Below, in pieces: positions 35,187 to 43,301 of a stretch of DNA of 64,000 nucleotides. A program made the position numbers and the translations under genes. The stretch's first letter is position 1; every line of letters starts with the position of its first letter. The stretch covers positions 1 to 64,000 of the forward strand of contig JACQFE010000046.1 in NCBI GenBank assembly GCA_016200265.1, in the 5' to 3' direction. This DNA is from Planctomycetota bacterium. GTDB lineage: Bacteria; Planctomycetota; Phycisphaerae; UBA1845. Under the pieces are notes generated by a model, which was not told where the DNA came from, ran no database searches, and saw nothing but the letters and a program-made list of their open reading frames with translations.

Positions 35187-37633
35187 CCGCACTTCTTAAG
35201 ATACGCGACAAATGACAATTGGAATTCCGTTGTGTCGTCGTCGGTGAGCGTTCGCGCGGCGTCGCCGATCACGGCGCGAAACGTGTGGCTGCGCATGTCG
35301 CGCGGCATCGAGCCGCCTTCAAAGCTCGTGACATATCGAATGCGCCGCAGCAGCGCATGTTCAAACATGGAAAGCCGATCAACGATTTCCGAATACCGAA
35401 TTGACTTTGAGGCGACGAGCGAAAAGTCCTTTTCGACTTGTGGATATTCGGGGATCGAATCCAACCGCTCTGCGGAGCGGCGCGTCGATTCCAACCCGGA
35501 TAATTTGATTTCGGCCCAGGCGATTCCCCACGTGCTCAGGTGTTCATCCATTCGACGCCGCAAAGTGGAACTGATGAAGCTGATCCGCCCGGCAACCTGC
35601 GAGCCGATGGTCACTTCAGCCGTGCGATGAACATCTTCCCAAGTTCGAGTCCGCGATCCTTCGGCCTCTCGAAACGCCGCTTCCACGCCGAATTCCCGTA
35701 AGCTCCACGAACGAATTGAATTCTTCAGCTCGGCCATCAGTTCTTCTTCAGCGGCCTTCCCATGCCGAGCAAGAACGAGACCAAGATGCCGAAATTCGCA
35801 ATTGTGGTCGCCGGCCTGGCTGCCGCGTTCAAACACGCTGCCAGCTTCGACCAGTGCAACCGCCGGAAAATGAAAGCGATTGAGGCTAGCGGCTGCCAGC
35901 AAGCCGGGCATCAATGAGGTTCGCAAGCGCTCCATACCTTCCGCGGCTGGATTGCGTAAAATGATGCACTCATCCGGATCGAAGCCGATGTGCGTCAACC
36001 ATTTTGCGTCGTACCAGATATATCCGTAAATTTCGTTGAAAGCGCATGTGGCCGTGAAATGCTCGAGCGATCGCTTTTGAAGCTCCCGAAGTGCATTCGG
36101 TGCAAAATCGCGCACGGTTGTCTGTGGTGCGGCCGGCTTGATCGAGCCATAGCCCGCGAGCCGAGCAAGCTCCTCGATGATGTCGGCTTCGATGGCGATA
36201 TCACCGGTCGCTCGATGAGTGGGAACTGCAACGGACCAGGCGGATTCATTCTCTTCGATGGTGAAGCCCAGCGGCGTCAATCGCTCACGCGCCTCTTGAA
36301 TCGTTACATCACGACCCATCGTTCGTCGCACGCCGGACGGCTTCACAGTGACATTGACCGACCGCGCCGGCGATGGAAACGCGTCAGAAAGCGCGGACGT
36401 CAGTTGAAGCTTCGGATACATCGTCCGAGCCAGTCCGATGAATCGCTTGATCGCGGGGATCGTATTCTGTGGATCGAGTGATTTTTCGAATCGAGCGCTG
36501 GCCTCACTGCGAAGGTTCAATCGTTTCGCGGTTTGACGAACCGTGGCCCCATCGAAATTCGCGGACTCCAGCAGCAGCGTCGTAGTGTGCTCAGTGACTT
36601 CGGTCTCGAGACCTCCCATAACGCCCGCCAGCGCGACGGATCGACCGCTGCATTTAATAATCAGGTCTGTCGAGGTCAGAGTTCGTTCGACGCCGTCAAG
36701 TGTCCGAAGTTTTTCGCCTTCTTTGGCCCAATCGACTTCGATTTGCGGAACTTTCGAGGCATCGAAGGCGTGCATCGGTTGTCCGACGTCGGCCATGATG
36801 TAATTGGTCAGGTCGACAAGGCCGCTGATGGGCCTCATGCCGATGCGTCCCAGCCGAAGCTGCATCCACAAAGGTGCTGCTTGCGGCGTCACGCCGGCCA
36901 TGGCGATCACGGAATAGCGCGGGCATGCTTTGGCATCAGCGACGACAATCGAAATCTGAGCGAGCGAAGTTCCATTGGATGTGGTCACCGCTGCGACGTC
37001 AACGGAGACGGATGCGCTGTTCTTCGAGAAGGCGCCGCCCGGCGTGGCCGTCAAATACGGCTTCAAAGGTTGACGCACGATCGCGGCGATTTCGCGAGCG
37101 ATCCCATAATGTCCCCAAAGGTCCGGTCGATTCGTCAGAGACTTGTTGTCGATTTCGATCAGCCAATCGTCGAAGAGTTCCGGCGAGATCGATTCGCCGG
37201 GTTGATATTCCGGACTCAGGTGAATCGCATCCTGGGCTGCATTTTCAATTCCAATCGCCTCGGCCGGAACGATGAGGCCGTCGAATTCCTCACCGCCCAT
37301 CGAGCCGCGATTGATCGTTCCCAAAGTCTTGATATGTGCGCCTCCAGGTGCGAATAGAACAAGCTGTCCGGCCGCGAGTCCCTTGAGATTTGAAACTGCC
37401 CGCGCCGTCTCGCCTCGACCCAATTCCAGTACGACCACTTGAAGATTCGGATTCGTTTTCGCCGCGTGAATGGATTGAATCCGCGCCGCCCGGAGTCCCT
37501 TCGCTTCGCTGCGAACCTCGTGTACGTCATCCACTTCGGCCGTAGTGACGCTGAATCGTTCGGCCAGCGCACGAGCGTCCGTGGTTTCTGGAAGGTCCAC
37601 GCAGTCACGAATCCAGTTGAGAGAAACTAGCAT
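35165..37633 (-). CDS. pheT: phenylalanine--tRNA ligase beta subunit
   Basis: Charges tRNA-Phe together with PheS, which is not in the window. The 822-residue length is normal. MLVSLNWIRDCVDLP is the usual first strand; the EMAP-like tRNA-binding segment follows (ARIQSIHAAKTNPNLQVVVL). Next come IDNKSLTNRPDLWGHYGIARE, the B3/B4 region (VDLTNYIMADVGQPMHAFD) and B5 (ADIIEELARLAGY). The synthetase-like core reads RNPAAEGMERLRTSLMPGLL, and the C-terminal ferredoxin-like anticodon-binding domain is at 730-822 (PQVEKDFSLV). Its 3' end overlaps ridA convergently by 22 bases. Confidence 0.95.
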   Translation of the reverse strand: MLVSLNWIRDCVDLPETTDARALAERFSVTTAEVDDVHEVRSEAKGLRAARIQSIHAAKTNPNLQVVVLELGRGETARAVSNLKGLAAGQLVLFAPGGAHIKTLGTINRGSMGGEEFDGLIVPAEAIGIENAAQDAIHLSPEYQPGESISPELFDDWLIEIDNKSLTNRPDLWGHYGIAREIAAIVRQPLKPYLTATPGGAFSKNSASVSVDVAAVTTSNGTSLAQISIVVADAKACPRYSVIAMAGVTPQAAPLWMQLRLGRIGMRPISGLVDLTNYIMADVGQPMHAFDASKVPQIEVDWAKEGEKLRTLDGVERTLTSTDLIIKCSGRSVALAGVMGGLETEVTEHTTTLLLESANFDGATVRQTAKRLNLRSEASARFEKSLDPQNTIPAIKRFIGLARTMYPKLQLTSALSDAFPSPARSVNVTVKPSGVRRTMGRDVTIQEARERLTPLGFTIEENESAWSVAVPTHRATGDIAIEADIIEELARLAGYGSIKPAAPQTTVRDFAPNALRELQKRSLEHFTATCAFNEIYGYIWYDAKWLTHIGFDPDECIILRNPAAEGMERLRTSLMPGLLAAASLNRFHFPAVALVEAGSVFERGSQAGDHNCEFRHLGLVLARHGKAAEEELMAELKNSIRSWSLREFGVEAAFREAEGSRTRTWEDVHRTAEVTIGSQVAGRISFISSTLRRRMDEHLSTWGIAWAEIKLSGLESTRRSAERLDSIPEYPQVEKDFSLVASKSIRYSEIVDRLSMFEHALLRRIRYVTSFEGGSMPRDMRSHTFRAVIGDAARTLTDDDTTEFQLSFVAYLKKCGYDLRSG

Positions 37634-37704
37634 TTCATTCCGCCATTACAGTTTCGATTGCGGCGACACCGCTTTACGCCAAAGGATGCCTGCCGCCGCG
37701 ATCC

Positions 37705-37734
37705 TTGACGCTGCCCACGGGGATCGCTTAGGCT
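37705..37734 (+). promoter_or_regulatory. candidate promoter for tRNA-Glu
   Basis: TTGACG (37705-37710), an 18-base spacer, then TAGGCT (37729-37734), 15 bases before the tRNA. The -35 is good and the -10 weak; position supports it. Confidence 0.4.
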
Positions 37735-37749
37735 TTCGGCCTTAAGCAG

Positions 37750-37822
37750 GCCCCCATCGTCTAGAGGCCTAGGATATCAGGTTCTCATCCTGAAGACAGG
37801 GGTTCGACTCCCCTTGGGGGTA
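37750..37822 (+). tRNA. tRNA-Glu (anticodon CTC)
   Basis: A 73-base cloverleaf. Acceptor stem GCCCCCA pairs with TGGGGGT plus discriminator A. The D-arm is GTCTAGAGGCCTAGGA, typical of tRNA-Glu. The anticodon stem TCAGG/CCTGA encloses TTCTCAT (anticodon CTC). The T arm is AGGGG-TTCGACT-CCCCT. CCA is not encoded. It borders the accessory island at 37.8-41.2 kb; tRNA 3' ends are common integration sites, but I did not find a second copy of the 3' end. Confidence 0.95.
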
Positions 37823-37862
37823 GTTTTTTGAGGGTTGCACACGCCGCGAAGCATCCACCTTG

Positions 37863-37952
37863 TCAACCGGTGGAAAATGCACCGGCGAAGGCCCAAGCCA
37901 TGAATACGCCAAACCCAAGCACCGCGACCAAAATCCAAATCAGAATTCCCAT
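37863..37952 (-). CDS. 29-residue single-pass membrane microprotein
   Basis: ATG 37952 opens a 29-codon frame, MGILIWILVAVLGFGV then FMAWAFAGAFSTG, ending at TGA 37865-37863. It is almost wholly hydrophobic with Trp at positions 6 and 19. AGGA lies ten bases upstream (CACAGGAAACTCG). Its size, early Ile-Trp pair, GxG-rich helix and Ser/Thr tail resemble the three 28-residue microproteins at 57-58.7 kb, though the similarity is weak. It faces the tRNA-Glu gene. It may be a chance frame, but the ribosome site and composition favour a real gene. Confidence 0.5.
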   Translation of the reverse strand: MGILIWILVAVLGFGVFMAWAFAGAFSTG

Positions 37953-38150
37953 GATTCGAGTTTCCTGTGAAGACGTTCGGACCAATCCCAAACAGCATAA
38001 ATCGACATGGTTGTAGAGACGCTCCCCAAGTCGGTCAACATTTTGTTCTGTCGATCGCGTCGCGACTCCGTGCCCATCAACTCGGCACTTCGAGGAACAG
38101 CGTGTGATCGTTGGGTAGTTTCATCGTGCGGCGGATACTTAGGTGCGTGA

Positions 38151-38507
38151 TCAACGCTTGTGTCCGTTTCGATTTTGCGATGTCCTTCCGTTCAGCGCCT
38201 TTTCGAGTCGCGTGATCGTCGCTACGCTGGGCGTATGCTTACCGCTTTCGATGCAAAACAAGGTTTCGTGGCGAACGCCGGCGCGCTTCGCCAGCTCTCG
38301 TTGAGTCAGACCGGCCTCGACGCGCTTGCGGATGATGTTTCGCGCCAGACTTGCCCGTGCATAGTCCACAGCCGGATAGTTCCCGTCCGCGTCGGCCTCG
38401 GGCAGCGTCGGCAACTCCCCGACCTTGGCGAGTCCGGTCAGCCGATCAAATTCCGCGCGAGGCAGAATCACATAGTCGCGTCCGCCGAGTTTGACGTTCA
38501 CGCCCAT
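38151..38507 (-). CDS. XRE-family helix-turn-helix regulator
   Basis: A 118-residue protein. The N-terminal 50 residues (MGVNVKLGGRDYVILPRAEF) look like a short antitoxin-type dimerisation segment. Residues about 58-108 form an XRE/Cro HTH: IIRKRVEAGLTQRELAKRAG, then RHETLFCIESGKHTPSVATI. The same layout is found in many planctomycete antitoxin-like regulators. The fragment upstream on the same strand (38511-38606) ends two bases before its start region and may be the remnant of its partner gene. It probably binds DNA to control its own unit. Confidence 0.75.
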   Translation of the reverse strand: MGVNVKLGGRDYVILPRAEFDRLTGLAKVGELPTLPEADADGNYPAVDYARASLARNIIRKRVEAGLTQRELAKRAGVRHETLFCIESGKHTPSVATITRLEKALNGRTSQNRNGHKR

Positions 38508-38510
38508 CGC

Positions 38511-38606
38511 TCAATCCTCGTAGAAGCGGTCGCGGTGTATGCGGGCAGCGCCGCGGTCAACCGCAGTTGCGATCGGCTCAATCCATGCAGGCGGGTTCAG
38601 CCAGCG
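38511..38606 (-). pseudogene. 3' remnant of an unidentified gene upstream of the XRE regulator
   Basis: After the vsr stop codon the same frame continues with RWLNPPAWIEPIATAVDRG and then AARIHRDRFYED before TGA at 38513-38511. The stretch reads like real protein, lacks a start codon, and is fused to the vsr stop, so it looks like the tail of a gene whose front was replaced by the vsr segment. It could be a toxin partner of the XRE regulator, but that is a guess. Confidence 0.4.
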
Positions 38607-39020
38607 CTATTCCAACTTCAGTAGCGCGGACGAAACCCTTGCTTCTAATATCGTTGGAAACCGAAGTTCGCATTCCCAAACAACCAGCACCGACCAGCCG
38701 CGCCGCGTAAGTTGACGACGAGTTCGCAAGTCTCGCAATTTGTTTGAATCCAGCTTCTTTTTCCAAAACGATACGCGCGATTTCGGGAGCCTCCTCCCAT
38801 TTATGCATCTATGTCGATGCCAAAAGCAGCCGTGGATAAATATGACCGCCCGCTTGTGTTTTAGGACAATGTCAGGGTGACCGGGCAAGTCCTTCCCGTG
38901 AAGCCTGTAACTGCATCCGAGTTGCCTGAGCAATTTACGAACGTGCAGCTCTGGGCGTGTGTGCTTGCTGCGAATTCGCGCCATGTGTTCGCTTCGCTGC
39001 TTTGAGGTTAACGTATCCAC
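38607..39020 (-). CDS. vsr: very short patch repair endonuclease
   Basis: Nicks at T:G mismatches produced by deamination of 5-methylcytosine, and usually accompanies a C5-cytosine methyltransferase. GTG 39020 (VDTLTSKQRSEHMARIRSKH) matches the family's start; TTG 39059 would add residues that Vsr proteins lack. 137 residues is the normal length. Key segments are present: LGCSYRLHGKDLPGHPDIVL with the catalytic Asp, IFIHGCFWHRHRC with zinc-binding His/Cys, and FWKKKLDSNKLRD. The companion methyltransferase at 40887-41195 is broken, so Vsr is an orphan here. Confidence 0.9.
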   Translation of the reverse strand: MDTLTSKQRSEHMARIRSKHTRPELHVRKLLRQLGCSYRLHGKDLPGHPDIVLKHKRAVIFIHGCFWHRHRCINGRRLPKSRVSFWKKKLDSNKLRDLRTRRQLTRRGWSVLVVWECELRFPTILEARVSSALLKLE

Positions 39021-39068
39021 GGTCTCAATTACCTTGCAGGGCGGCCTTGTTTGCCGCAAGATAGTCTC

Positions 39069-39536
39069 GTGACCAATCCGCTCGATTACGATCGCCTTGC
39101 CTCAGCCCTTGAGGAACTTCTCGCTTGTATACCATCCGATCTAACGAATACGCTCCCGCTTGAACGAAGACGCGCCAAAAAGCTCGTAACTGAAATCCGG
39201 AAAGCAATAGAGCGATTGCGCGAGCTTTCACACGCAATCGACGCAGTTCGTCAACCACCAATGACGCTCGATCCATATCAGCCCGAAGTCATCGGTCGCC
39301 TGGTTGGCGAGACAATGCAGAAGCAACCTCGCTGTCCACTTGGCACTGTTCACGAATTCTATGGCTCAGGAATCTATGCCCTTTATTATCACGGTCCGCA
39401 TCCAGCCTACGCCCCTATTCGGGGTGAAGAGACGCCTATTTATGCTGGGAAAGCAGACCCACCGACTCCACTTGCACAAACTCCAGAAGATCAAGGTCCA
39501 CGCCTGTCAGTGCGCCTTACCAAATGCGTCACTTGA
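39069..39536 (+). pseudogene. truncated Eco29kI-type GIY-YIG restriction endonuclease
   Basis: GTG 39069 (VTNPLDYDRLASALEELL) or TTG 39051. About 155 residues remain of a family that is usually slightly over 200. The GIY-YIG core starts normally: FYGSGIYALYYHG (first Tyr pair), AYAPIRGEETPIYAGKADPP. It then reaches the catalytic RLxxH helix and stops: GPRLSVRLTKCVT, with Arg present but His, the later Glu and Asn lost. It should therefore be inactive. It lies between vsr and an Mrr-type gene, with a broken methyltransferase nearby: a decayed type II system. The normal target of Eco29kI is CCGCGG; the target here is unknown. Confidence 0.75.
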
Positions 39537-39602
39537 TGTGCGGTCGTTCATATGGAATGTGAAATGTTGCGTGCATGGGCGACAAAGGTAAGGATTTCGT
39601 GA

Positions 39603-40628
39603 ATGAGTGTGCAGCGCATCAGCATGTTCCGGATCGGGGAGCTGTATTCTAGCGAAGAAATTCAGCATTCGCTTGGTGTAGGCAACGCAGGTGGCGTGCG
39701 CTTATGCATCGGCGATGACGATTCGGTGCGGCGAACCGTAATTATGACGTCCGTGCCGACAGCGCGGCAAGCGAAGGAGAATCCATACCATGATAGGATC
39801 GAAGGCGACACGCTAGTCTACACCGGTGCGGGGCGCGAGGGCGACCAATCGCTGGCGGGCGTGAACAAGCGATTGGCACGACAGGGGCATGCAAGTTTTC
39901 CAATGTACGGTTTTCTCATCGTTGGGAGCCGGCGCGACCCTTCCGTCGGGCCGAAGCGTTGGAGGTTCCTCGGATTGCTCGAATATCTGCGCCATTATCC
40001 CGACACTCAGGTGGACACACGCGGAACGGTCCGCAAAGTATGGCTCTTCGAGTTCCGAATTCACTCGAAGCCGGAAGAGGTCATTGTTGACAAGGACTAC
40101 CATACATCGGAGATGATTCTAAAAGTGTCCCGTGCCGAAGACCGCAACAGGGACGATGAATGCGCACTTGCTGAATCCCCGATAGTCGTTGGAATGCCCA
40201 CGCAGGAGTTTGATCCCGTCGAGCTGGAGGGTATCAGGGGCTACCTCCTCGCCAAGTCCCCCGAGCTTTTCGAGCATTTCATTAAGGATTTGCTAATTGC
40301 GACGGGCTACGAGCGTGTAAACGTGACGAAGTTCAGTCAGGACGGAGGTATAGATGTGAACGCTCACGCCAGCGCAGCTATGTGGCCTGTCGAGAACATG
40401 CTCGTGCAGATTCAGGCAAAACGCTGGTTGCATACTGTCGGGCGCAATGAGGTGGCCGTCTTGCGCGGTAGTCTGGAACCGTTCGCGAGGGGAGCAGTCG
40501 TTACGACTAGTCATTATAGTAAGGCGGCGATCAGCGAGGCATCGAGCGCTGGCAAGGCTCCGATCGTGCTCGTGGATGGTTATTCGCTCGCGCGAATCGT
40601 CCGGCACATCGGAATCAAGGTCGATTGA
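39603..40628 (+). CDS. Mrr-type restriction endonuclease with N-terminal recognition domain
   Basis: A 341-residue protein. The C-terminal third is an Mrr-like PD-(D/E)xK nuclease: FIKDLLIATGYERVNVTKFS, DGGIDV (Asp), LVQIQAKRW (QxK), then VTTSHYSKAAISEA and VLVDGYSLARI, the usual Mrr ending. The N-terminal 160 residues (GDTLVYTGAGREGDQSLAG, then FPMYGFLIVGSRRD) resemble the SRA-like modified-base readers fused to HNH and Mrr nucleases; that assignment is by pattern only. It would then be a modification-dependent (type IV) enzyme. It starts 66 bases after the broken Eco29kI-like gene and looks intact. Confidence 0.75.
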   Translation: MSVQRISMFRIGELYSSEEIQHSLGVGNAGGVRLCIGDDDSVRRTVIMTSVPTARQAKENPYHDRIEGDTLVYTGAGREGDQSLAGVNKRLARQGHASFPMYGFLIVGSRRDPSVGPKRWRFLGLLEYLRHYPDTQVDTRGTVRKVWLFEFRIHSKPEEVIVDKDYHTSEMILKVSRAEDRNRDDECALAESPIVVGMPTQEFDPVELEGIRGYLLAKSPELFEHFIKDLLIATGYERVNVTKFSQDGGIDVNAHASAAMWPVENMLVQIQAKRWLHTVGRNEVAVLRGSLEPFARGAVVTTSHYSKAAISEASSAGKAPIVLVDGYSLARIVRHIGIKVD

Positions 40629-40652
40629 TGCGATGGAATGGAGTTCGAGACC

Positions 40653-40898
40653 ATGACACATGGACCGAAAAACACGGATGCAATTACGCAAGATGAAGTC
40701 CATCGCAGGATGGCGGTCAATCTTGCGCGGAAGGATCCGAAAGTTCACGAAGGGGAGTTGGAGATAGACGACAATGCAATTGTCTCCCTTGGCGCGGACA
40801 ACGGAGCATACGTCCAAGCCTGGCTCTGGGTAGACTTTGCTAGTACGTCCTTGGATAAAGAGGCAGGGGACAAGAACGAGGAGGTTTCAGCTCGCTGA
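40653..40898 (+). CDS. small conserved-looking acidic protein, unknown function
   Basis: ATG 40653 (MTHGPKNTDAITQDEVHRRM) starts 24 bases after the Mrr-type gene; TTG 40638 is an alternative. The 81 residues are acidic, with no membrane segment and no cysteines. The central part reads EGELEIDDNAIVSLGADNGA, then YVQAWLWVDF. The frame has coding character and probably belongs to the same transcript. Its last 12 bases overlap the end of the broken methyltransferase on the other strand. I do not recognise a family. Confidence 0.55.
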   Translation: MTHGPKNTDAITQDEVHRRMAVNLARKDPKVHEGELEIDDNAIVSLGADNGAYVQAWLWVDFASTSLDKEAGDKNEEVSAR

Positions 40899-41195
40899 AG
40901 CGCCGTTTCGCGGGTCGTCCATGCCGCCATGCTTCCCACCTATCGAGAATGGCTGGCAGGGCGGCCCACCGGAGATGAATTCAACGGAACCTGTGTGCTT
41001 TCTAAAATCGTAAGCCGCTACGTCGCCTTCAACAATTCGGCAGTCCCTTACTTTTGCCACGCCCGCCGCCAGATTCCTGCGAATCGTGTCGCAGGCGTTT
41101 CGGTCCCACTCAAGGACAGCGACATGGTCAAAACCTGCGTTCGACGTGCCAAGCGCTAGCCCACCCGCGCCTGCGAAAAGCTCAATTGACTTCAT
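40887..41195 (-). pseudogene. N-terminal fragment of a C5-cytosine DNA methyltransferase
   Basis: ATG 41195 begins MKSIELFAGAGGLALG, motif I of C5-cytosine methyltransferases. Motif II/III (VAVLEWDRNACDTI, EGDVAAYDF) and the catalytic motif IV GGPPCQPFSIGG with its Cys follow, then GGMDDPRNGASAS and a stop. All of motifs V-X and the target recognition domain are missing, so about 100 of an expected 300-400 residues remain. The break comes right after the conserved DxRN. With vsr and the Eco29kI-like fragment it forms the remains of one type II system. Confidence 0.85.
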
Positions 41196-41377
41196 TGGAA
41201 TTCGACTCCGATGGTGTCATTCGCACAGTCTAAATGCTAATCGGTTTTCGGTTGTTAGCAAGCGATTAGGGGCGTAAGCGGGCGCACAACCGCGTCGATG
41301 AATTCGTGGCGTGCGTTACCAGGTAAAACGCGGAATCCGATCGCGATCGGCAACACTCTGGAAGTTGACTGTGAATT

Positions 41378-41845
41378 TCACCCACCGCCCACATCCGGCG
41401 CATCGGTGTCGCGAAGTCCGGCTTCCAAATGGGTCCGAGCGTCGTTGGCGAGCTTCTCATACGTGGAGCGAATTCGTTGAAGCTGGTTCTCGTCGAGTTC
41501 TTCGAGATCAAGAAGAGCATTATGAGCACCCTCGAAGGCGCGGATGAGTTCATCGAGCTTGATCTGGATGGCCACCGAGTCGCGATTCTGTGTGTTTTGG
41601 ATTAAGAAGACCATCAGGAAGGTGACGACGGTCGTGGCCGTATTGATGACCAGTTGCCAGGTGTCGCTGAACCCGAAAATCGGACCAGTGACGGCCCACA
41701 GGATGATGATAACAACCGCGGCGACGAACGTGGCCGGCTGGCCCGAAAAATGGGCGGTCCACTTGGCCAAGTGGTTGAATCGCGAAGTTGACGAGTTCGA
41801 GACCACGCGTCCCGCAATCTTCGTGCAGGATGTGCCGCGAATCAA
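41378..41845 (-). CDS. low-affinity iron permease family-like membrane protein
   Basis: TTG 41845 starts a 155-residue protein. FNHLAKWTAHFSGQPATFV followed by two membrane helices (AAVVIIILWAVTGPIFGF and LVINTATTVVTFLMVFLIQ) and NTQNRDSVAIQIKLDELIRA is the signature of the PF04120 family, named low-affinity iron permease after a yeast protein. The bacterial members are small two-helix proteins whose transport role is unproven. The tail (residues 100-155) is an acidic amphipathic helix. It is a single gene between the restriction island and the polyamine genes. Confidence 0.8.
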   Translation of the reverse strand: MIRGTSCTKIAGRVVSNSSTSRFNHLAKWTAHFSGQPATFVAAVVIIILWAVTGPIFGFSDTWQLVINTATTVVTFLMVFLIQNTQNRDSVAIQIKLDELIRAFEGAHNALLDLEELDENQLQRIRSTYEKLANDARTHLEAGLRDTDAPDVGGG

Positions 41846-41886
41846 TTCGCAAGGACCGCCGGGTACTGGTTAAATTTGTCCGACGT

Positions 41887-41943
41887 GTGCCACTGGCAGC
41901 TCGTTGCCAGTGCAGAAACGGGCGGGCAAGCCGCCCGTGGCAC
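41887..41943. repeat. nested palindromic intergenic repeat
   Basis: Bounded by GTGCCAC (41887-41893) and GTGGCAC (41937-41943). Inside are two hairpins: CTGGCAGCTCGTTGCCAG and GGGCGGGCAAGCCGCCCG. The arrangement of an outer inverted repeat enclosing two stems is typical of REP/MITE-like elements. No other copy was noticed in this window. Confidence 0.6.
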
Positions 41944-42159
41944 CCAAACCTTACCGGTACCGACCGCCGAGAGGCGGCTCCGTGCCGCCAACAATCTGAG
42001 ACTTGTATCACATCGCGGCGTCGCTACAATCCGCGACTCTATTGGTGGTCGGCGCGCGAGTGAGTCAAGACGCTCGAAACATAGCTTGAATTGGTTCCCA
42101 AGAGAATGCTTGAGAAGTAGTTGTCGGCGCGTTCGCGGCACGAATTGATGGTCTGAAAT
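41944..42159. other. remainder of the 314-bp gap upstream of the arginine decarboxylase
   Basis: Together with the palindromic repeat just before it, this forms a gene-free region between two divergent genes. I see no clear promoter and no strong ribosome site before ATG 42160. Confidence 0.5.
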
Positions 42160-42753
42160 ATGCCTCGGCAATCATCCAGCGCGGGAGATACTGCATTGCG
42201 TGAACATTTGGTTCCCAAAGAGATGTTCTTCACCAAGGGCGTGGGTTTTCACAAGAACAATCTCCAATCGTTCGAGGAGGCCTTGCGCGACGCAGGCATT
42301 GCGGGATTCAACCTCGTCCGCGTGAGCAGCATCTATCCGCCGCATTGCAAAATCGTCTCGCGGAAGGTCGGGCTGTCGCGACTCAAGCCCGGCGAGATCG
42401 TCTTTTGCGTACTCGCTGAGTGCCGCAACAATGAGCCGAACCGCCTCGCCTGCGCGGGCATCGGCCTAGCACTTCCAGCGAACAAAGAGCAGCACGGTTA
42501 CATCTCCGAGCACCATGGTTTCGGCATGACGCAAAAGGCCTGCGGCGATTACGTCGAAGACATGGCCGCCACGATGCTCGCAACGACGCAGGGCATTGAC
42601 CTCGACCCCAGCGGTGACTACAACGAGCGAAAGCAGATTTACAAATCCCAGGGTCTTGTCGTGAAGACCAAGGCCGTCGTGCAGACCGTCGAAGGTGAAA
42701 AAAGCGGCCTGTGGTCGGCGTGCGTAGCCGCCGCGGTGCTGATACCGTATTGA
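42160..42753 (+). CDS. pyruvoyl-dependent arginine decarboxylase
   Basis: Makes agmatine from arginine for polyamine synthesis. The 197-residue proenzyme has the complete signature: LVPKEMFFTKGVGFHKNNL, FEEALRDAGIAGFNLV, and the self-cleavage site VSSIYPPHC, where cleavage between Ser56 and Ser57 should generate the pyruvoyl group. Further on are GEIVFCVLAE and ISEHHGFGMT. The first 17 residues are extra relative to archaeal enzymes. The deoxyhypusine-synthase-like gene lies about 830 bases downstream on the same strand; in many bacteria these two act in one route, agmatine or putrescine feeding a homospermidine-type synthase. Confidence 0.9.
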   Translation: MPRQSSSAGDTALREHLVPKEMFFTKGVGFHKNNLQSFEEALRDAGIAGFNLVRVSSIYPPHCKIVSRKVGLSRLKPGEIVFCVLAECRNNEPNRLACAGIGLALPANKEQHGYISEHHGFGMTQKACGDYVEDMAATMLATTQGIDLDPSGDYNERKQIYKSQGLVVKTKAVVQTVEGEKSGLWSACVAAAVLIPY

Positions 42754-42854
42754 CGGCAGACGATGGCGAAGCGAGCCGCGTCTTTGACACCAAGTATTTT
42801 GGATCAGATCGCGCGGGCCAATTTCATTCGTGCCCTGAGGCTTCTCGAAGATTT

Positions 42855-43301
42855 CTACTCGCGCATGGTGCGCTGGCATTTGCAACTCGGGCAATAGATA
42901 TCGAAATAACTTGATCCATGTATGGCCGTGCCGGTCTTGCGTTCACTCTTTCTCTTCTCCAACTTTTCCGCGATGACTGGAGCCAGGTCGTGGCCGCAGT
43001 CCGAGCAGTGTGTTTCACTGTAGCGATCGAGCGATTTCGAGGCCGATCGAGCGGAAACATTTAGAACAATCGCCGCGATCGCGCAAGCTCCGGTGACGAT
43101 GAGGTCCATTTTGAAGGATCGCCACATGCCTTCCACGTTCAAACTCGAAACGGCCAACGACATCGACTGGACCTGACTTGTGTATGCGGCGAAAAAGAAA
43201 ATGACCGCGAAGAACAGGCCGACAATCGTGAGCAACGCCAGAACCTTGTACGCCAACCTCAGCGTCTCGACCTTATGGATTCGCTGACTCAGCGTGTTCA
43301 T
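42855..43301 (-). CDS. membrane protein with C-terminal zinc ribbon
   Basis: ATG 43301 (MNTLSQRIHKVETLRLAYKV) has GAGGAAG just upstream; the longer frame to 43514 is repeat-derived. 148 residues with two hydrophobic helices (LLTIVGLFFAVIFFFAAY and MDLIVTGACAIAAIVLNV) and a C-terminal zinc ribbon formed by CSDCGHD and YCPSCKC. It is probably an inner-membrane protein with a cytoplasmic zinc finger. It is inserted between the two polyamine genes on the opposite strand. No family recognised. Confidence 0.6.
   Translation of the reverse strand: MNTLSQRIHKVETLRLAYKVLALLTIVGLFFAVIFFFAAYTSQVQSMSLAVSSLNVEGMWRSFKMDLIVTGACAIAAIVLNVSARSASKSLDRYSETHCSDCGHDLAPVIAEKLEKRKSERKTGTAIHGSSYFDIYCPSCKCQRTMRE

Noticed and set aside
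35990-37357. Long plus-strand frames antisense to pheT
   Set aside because: PheT is unambiguous; these are codon-bias shadows.
37750-41195. Attachment-site duplication of the tRNA-Glu 3' end at the right border of the island
   Set aside because: I looked for the tRNA 3' sequence (CCCCTTGGGGGT) near the island's right end and did not see it; no integrase gene is present either.
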